This document shows positions 61,464 through 64,000 of a stretch of DNA of 64,000 nt, one piece after another. Location of the stretch: NCBI GenBank assembly GCA_009391225.1, contig VEXC01000004.1, positions 1 through 64,000 on the forward strand, written 5' to 3'. The stretch's first letter is position 1, and every line of letters begins with the position of its first letter. The notes beneath the pieces were generated by a model that was not told where the DNA came from, did not search any database, and was given only the letters and a program-made list of their open reading frames with translations. The position numbers were made by a program, and so were the translations under genes. The stretch is from SAR202 cluster bacterium AC-647-N09_OGT_505m. Lineage in GTDB: Bacteria; Chloroflexota; Dehalococcoidia; UBA2985.

Positions 61464-62369
61464 TCACCGGGCTGCGGCTGCCTCCCTATCCTCTCGTTGA
61501 GCATGGGTCTCTCGCGGCCAGGAACGCTTTTGCGCGTCAGTGACGTGGACAGTCAGCTTGCCAAATGTGCCGATTTCCATCTCCACGGTATCGCCGTCCT
61601 GAAGCGGGCCCAATCCACGGTGGTTGGTTCCACAGGCGACTACATCGCCCGGCTCCAGTGTAGTAATCGAGGTGACCCACTCCAGCATCTCTGGAATCTT
61701 ATGGGCCATGTCGCCGGTGTTGTAGTTCTGCCGCAGTTCTCCCTGTACACTTAGGAGGATTCGCAGGTCCTGGGGGTTGGTGACCTCGTCGGCTGTGACC
61801 AGGGCCGGGCCAATGGGACCGAAGGTGTGCCACGATTTTCCGATGAAGAAGTGGTCGGCCCCAGGCCTACCGATTCCGCGGCAAGAAACGTCGATGAAGT
61901 TGACGTATCCAAAGATATGGTCGTAAACCTGCTCTGCCTTTATCGCGCTGGCCCTCTTGCCGATTACAATTCCCAGTTCCGCCTCATGCTCGAAGACACT
62001 GGCTGGGGCGTCCGGCAGTATGACAGTGTCGCCGTTGCCAATGACGCTGCTGGATGACTTGTTGAAAGCGGCGATGGGGCCAGGCTCAGAACGGGTACCG
62101 CTCTCCATGTAATTGCCGGCCATGCAGACCAAGCGGCCCGGCTCTGGTAGGGGCGAGCGCAGTCTCAATTGGCTTGCAGGGGTCGTCTTCCCTTTGGCGG
62201 CAAGCTCCTCTATCTGGTCGCGGTATTTGTCAAAATCCTCTATTAGAAGGCTCATCATTTCCTGGGGGGAAAAGTAGCGGATTCCTTCCGTCGCCTGGGA
62301 GACATCTATCACGTTGTTGCCTTGCAGGAATCCCAGTTTGAAATCCTCGCCAAACAATACCAGTTTCAT
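61464..62369 (-). CDS. Fumarylacetoacetate hydrolase (FAH) family protein, copy 1
   Basis: 301-residue FAH-fold protein. N-terminal cap MKLVLFGEDFKLGFLQGNNV, then RLVCMAGNYMESG, the metal-binding FEHEAELGIVIGKRAS and VNFIDVSCRG (acidic ligands E, E, D), and the final DVVACGTNHRGLGPLQDGDT and TVEMEIGTFGKLTV. Family members hydrolyse or decarboxylate 2-keto acids with C-C cleavage (for example acylpyruvases, 2-oxo-hept-3-ene-dioate hydratases). It follows a close paralogue on the same strand by 52 bases. Both carry a shared charged C-terminal tail after QKRSWPRET. Confidence 0.92.
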   Translation of the reverse strand: MKLVLFGEDFKLGFLQGNNVIDVSQATEGIRYFSPQEMMSLLIEDFDKYRDQIEELAAKGKTTPASQLRLRSPLPEPGRLVCMAGNYMESGTRSEPGPIAAFNKSSSSVIGNGDTVILPDAPASVFEHEAELGIVIGKRASAIKAEQVYDHIFGYVNFIDVSCRGIGRPGADHFFIGKSWHTFGPIGPALVTADEVTNPQDLRILLSVQGELRQNYNTGDMAHKIPEMLEWVTSITTLEPGDVVACGTNHRGLGPLQDGDTVEMEIGTFGKLTVHVTDAQKRSWPRETHAQREDREAAAAR

Positions 62370-62421
62370 TGCGTCTCCTTATCTCTAAGTTTATGGACTA
62401 GTGGATTAACCTGGATCGTGG

Positions 62422-63324
62422 CTAAGCTCTGGCCTCTCTGGCTTCCCGCTGGGACCGGGTCTCTCGTGGCCAAGAACGCTTTTGCGGGTCGCTGACCTGG
62501 TTGGTCAGCCTGCCGAAGTTCGCTATTTCAACTTCCATTTTATCGCCGTCCTGCAATGGCCCAAGGCCCCTGTGATTGGTCCCACAGGCCACCACGTCAC
62601 CGGGTTGGAGTGTGGTGATCCATGTGATCCACGCCAAGGTTTCCTTGATTGTGTGGCCCATGTCGCTGGTGTTGTAGTCCTGGCGAAGGTCTCCTTGGAC
62701 CCACAGCTTGACCGGCAGGTTCTGAGGATCAGCTACCTCGTCGGCTGTGACCAAGGCGGGGCCCAAGGGTCCAAAGGTTTCCCAGGACTTGCCGTCGAAA
62801 AAATTGTGTCGTAGCCGATCATCGGCACGGCCTCGGTGAGAGACATCTACAAAATTGGAGTATCCGAAGACGTAGTCGTAGGCGTTCTCCTTTGGTATCC
62901 TCTCGGCCTTCTTGCCGATGATGATGGCCAGTTCAGCCTCGTGCTCGAATATTCGGGGGTCTGAGGCGGGAATCGATACCACGTCGCCGTCGCCGATGAT
63001 GCTGCTGGATGATTTGTTGAACGCGTTGAGCGGGTTTGCCTGGGCCAGGTTGCCGTTCTCCATGTAGTTTCCAGCCATGCAGACGAGACGGGCTGGCCGA
63101 GGGAGAGGCGCGCGCAGGCGCACTTGGTCTCTAGGGGTCCCATGTCCACTGGCCGCCATATGCTCCAGTCGGCTTCGGTACTGGTCAAAGTCCGCGATGA
63201 GTTTGCTCATCATCTGTTGGGGTGTGTTGTGTGGAATCTCGTATCCCACAGATGCAGCATCAACCACCGCGTCCCCCTGGAGAATACCTAGGCGATAGTC
63301 TTCACCAAATAGTACAAGTTTCAT
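62422..63324 (-). CDS. Fumarylacetoacetate hydrolase (FAH) family protein, copy 2
   Basis: 300-residue paralogue of the preceding protein, similar along its length: MKLVLFGEDYRLGILQGDAV, FEHEAELAIIIGKKAERIPK, SNFVDVSHRG with an inserted ADDRLRHN, and the same QKRSWPRET tail. The start at 63324 was chosen because GGAGGGAAAT is placed directly before it; a start 16 codons upstream adds unrelated residues. An Ldh-family gene precedes it by about 130 bases on the same strand, so the three may degrade one 2-hydroxy or 2-keto acid. Confidence 0.92.
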   Translation of the reverse strand: MKLVLFGEDYRLGILQGDAVVDAASVGYEIPHNTPQQMMSKLIADFDQYRSRLEHMAASGHGTPRDQVRLRAPLPRPARLVCMAGNYMENGNLAQANPLNAFNKSSSSIIGDGDVVSIPASDPRIFEHEAELAIIIGKKAERIPKENAYDYVFGYSNFVDVSHRGRADDRLRHNFFDGKSWETFGPLGPALVTADEVADPQNLPVKLWVQGDLRQDYNTSDMGHTIKETLAWITWITTLQPGDVVACGTNHRGLGPLQDGDKMEVEIANFGRLTNQVSDPQKRSWPRETRSQREAREARA

Positions 63325-63452
63325 ATTTCCCTCCTTACTCTCCGACTTGGCAGGCGATTGGAGCTGACGCATGATGTCGGTGGTCAGGAGCGACTCCCCT
63401 TGGTTTAACTATTCCGGGAGCCGCTGCTCTCAGGTATTCTTTTGTACTAGAA

Positions 63453-64000
63453 CTATCTCTTGATATTCAGTGGGACGCCCAAGTCAGCGGAGATATTCTC
63501 CAAGGACTGGTAGGTGGGTAGGTCCAGGGGGATGCCGTTGGCTAGACGGTCCCGTTCGGCGTCCCACTGGTCCTCGCCGTGGACATAGATTCGCTCCCAG
63601 CCGGGTAGCTTGTCAGAGTTCCGGATAACACGGAACATCTCGTCCATTTCCTCTTTGAACTCGTCGACAGGGCGGAAGCCGTCTATCCGCAAGGCTCCGA
63701 AGAAGTGGCCCGTGTTGGCCGCAGCACCGGCTGGGCGTGCCTGCTCACCTCGGGTCCCTTCTGTACTCAGCTTTGATGCGGTTGCTCCTACGGCCGCGCC
63801 TGAGAGGACGCCTGTGAGAATGTCCACTAGAAGCATGAGACCGTAGCCCTTGTGTCCACTGGTGGCCCTGAGGCCGCCTAGTGGAAGGATGTAGCCGCCT
63901 TCGGCTCTCACGTCGGGCTTGGTGGAGGGATTACCATTACCATCCATGAGCAAGCCCTCGGGGACATCGTGATTGCGCCGCATGGCAATCTGAAGCTTGC
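63453..64000 (-). CDS. Ldh family (malate/L-lactate/ureidoglycolate-type) oxidoreductase, C-terminal part
   Basis: The C-terminal 182 codons of a type 2 malate/L-lactate dehydrogenase family protein; the frame is open to the right edge, so the N-terminal half lies outside. Recognised segments: PEGLLMDGNGNPSTKPD, GGYILPLGGLRATSGHKGYG (the conserved HKG loop), LMLLVDILTGVLSGAAVG, and AANTGHFFGALRIDGFRPV. The family uses NAD(P)H to reduce or oxidise 2-hydroxy acids. It lies upstream of two FAH hydrolases on the same strand. An ATG inside (63983) is not the true start. Confidence 0.9.
   Translation of the reverse strand, partial: KLQIAMRRNHDVPEGLLMDGNGNPSTKPDVRAEGGYILPLGGLRATSGHKGYGLMLLVDILTGVLSGAAVGATASKLSTEGTRGEQARPAGAAANTGHFFGALRIDGFRPVDEFKEEMDEMFRVIRNSDKLPGWERIYVHGEDQWDAERDRLANGIPLDLPTYQSLENISADLGVPLNIKR

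Overview
The window looks like a chromosome fragment of an uncultivated Chloroflexota bacterium of the Dehalococcoidia / SAR202 type. This is an inference from gene content: molybdopterin hydroxylase large subunits, CaiB/BaiF CoA transferases, FAH-family hydrolases, an Ldh-family oxidoreductase, a luciferase-like flavin oxidoreductase, M42-type peptidase, a Thr/Pro-rich lipoprotein stalk on an ABC solute-binding protein, and interspersed repeats with TGTCAT-type ends. No rRNA, CRISPR array, phage block or intact transposase is visible. One tRNA (Ala, GGC) is present.

Layout. 1-12 kb is accessory: a partial gene at the left edge, an MFS carrier, a lone molybdopterin hydroxylase subunit, an M42 peptidase, a carboxymuconolactone-decarboxylase-like protein, a divergent Tag glycosylase, a pentapeptide-repeat protein, a frameshifted DUF1330 gene, a flavin oxidoreductase and DegV. 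13-17.5 kb holds an alpha/beta hydrolase and a housekeeping run (YmdB phosphodiesterase, PHP phosphatase, PlsY, zinc-ribbon membrane protein, tRNA-Ala). 18-24.3 kb is a peptide-type ABC importer: one lipoprotein binding protein and two tandem permease pairs whose second genes are virtually identical although the first genes have diverged; no ATPase gene lies nearby. 24.9-33 kb is acyl-CoA metabolism: acyl-CoA dehydrogenase, enoyl-CoA hydratase, a double-length CaiB/BaiF CoA transferase, a VOC protein, and a DUF35 plus thiolase-like pair. 33-41.5 kb has an MFS exporter, gamma-glutamyltransferase, DinB-like protein, a second lone molybdopterin hydroxylase subunit and MetF.

41.8-48.6 kb is a mostly minus-strand block: PIG-L deacetylase, YbeY, DnaX, YbaB, RecR, RecO, then OadG and OadB of a sodium-pumping decarboxylase. 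48.6-53.6 kb contains two exported HExxH metallopeptidase-like proteins of unknown family in convergent orientation, flanked by gene remnants (ArsA-type ATPase, alpha/beta hydrolase). 53.6-64 kb returns to core functions: infC-rpmI-rplT, a small membrane protein, Trm112-like protein, FolK, FolP, a cysteinyl-tRNA synthetase fused in frame to a family 2 glycosyltransferase, LipB, a small ABM-like protein, two tandem FAH-family hydrolases and the C-terminal part of an Ldh-family oxidoreductase cut by the window edge.

The most unusual items are the CysRS-glycosyltransferase fusion; the apparent AUA start of infC, supported by a promoter that overlies the upstream ATG codons; the homogenised permease duplication; the exported gluzincin-like pair; the strong stem-loop at the start of the YmdB gene; and several gene remnants that can be read through frameshifts.
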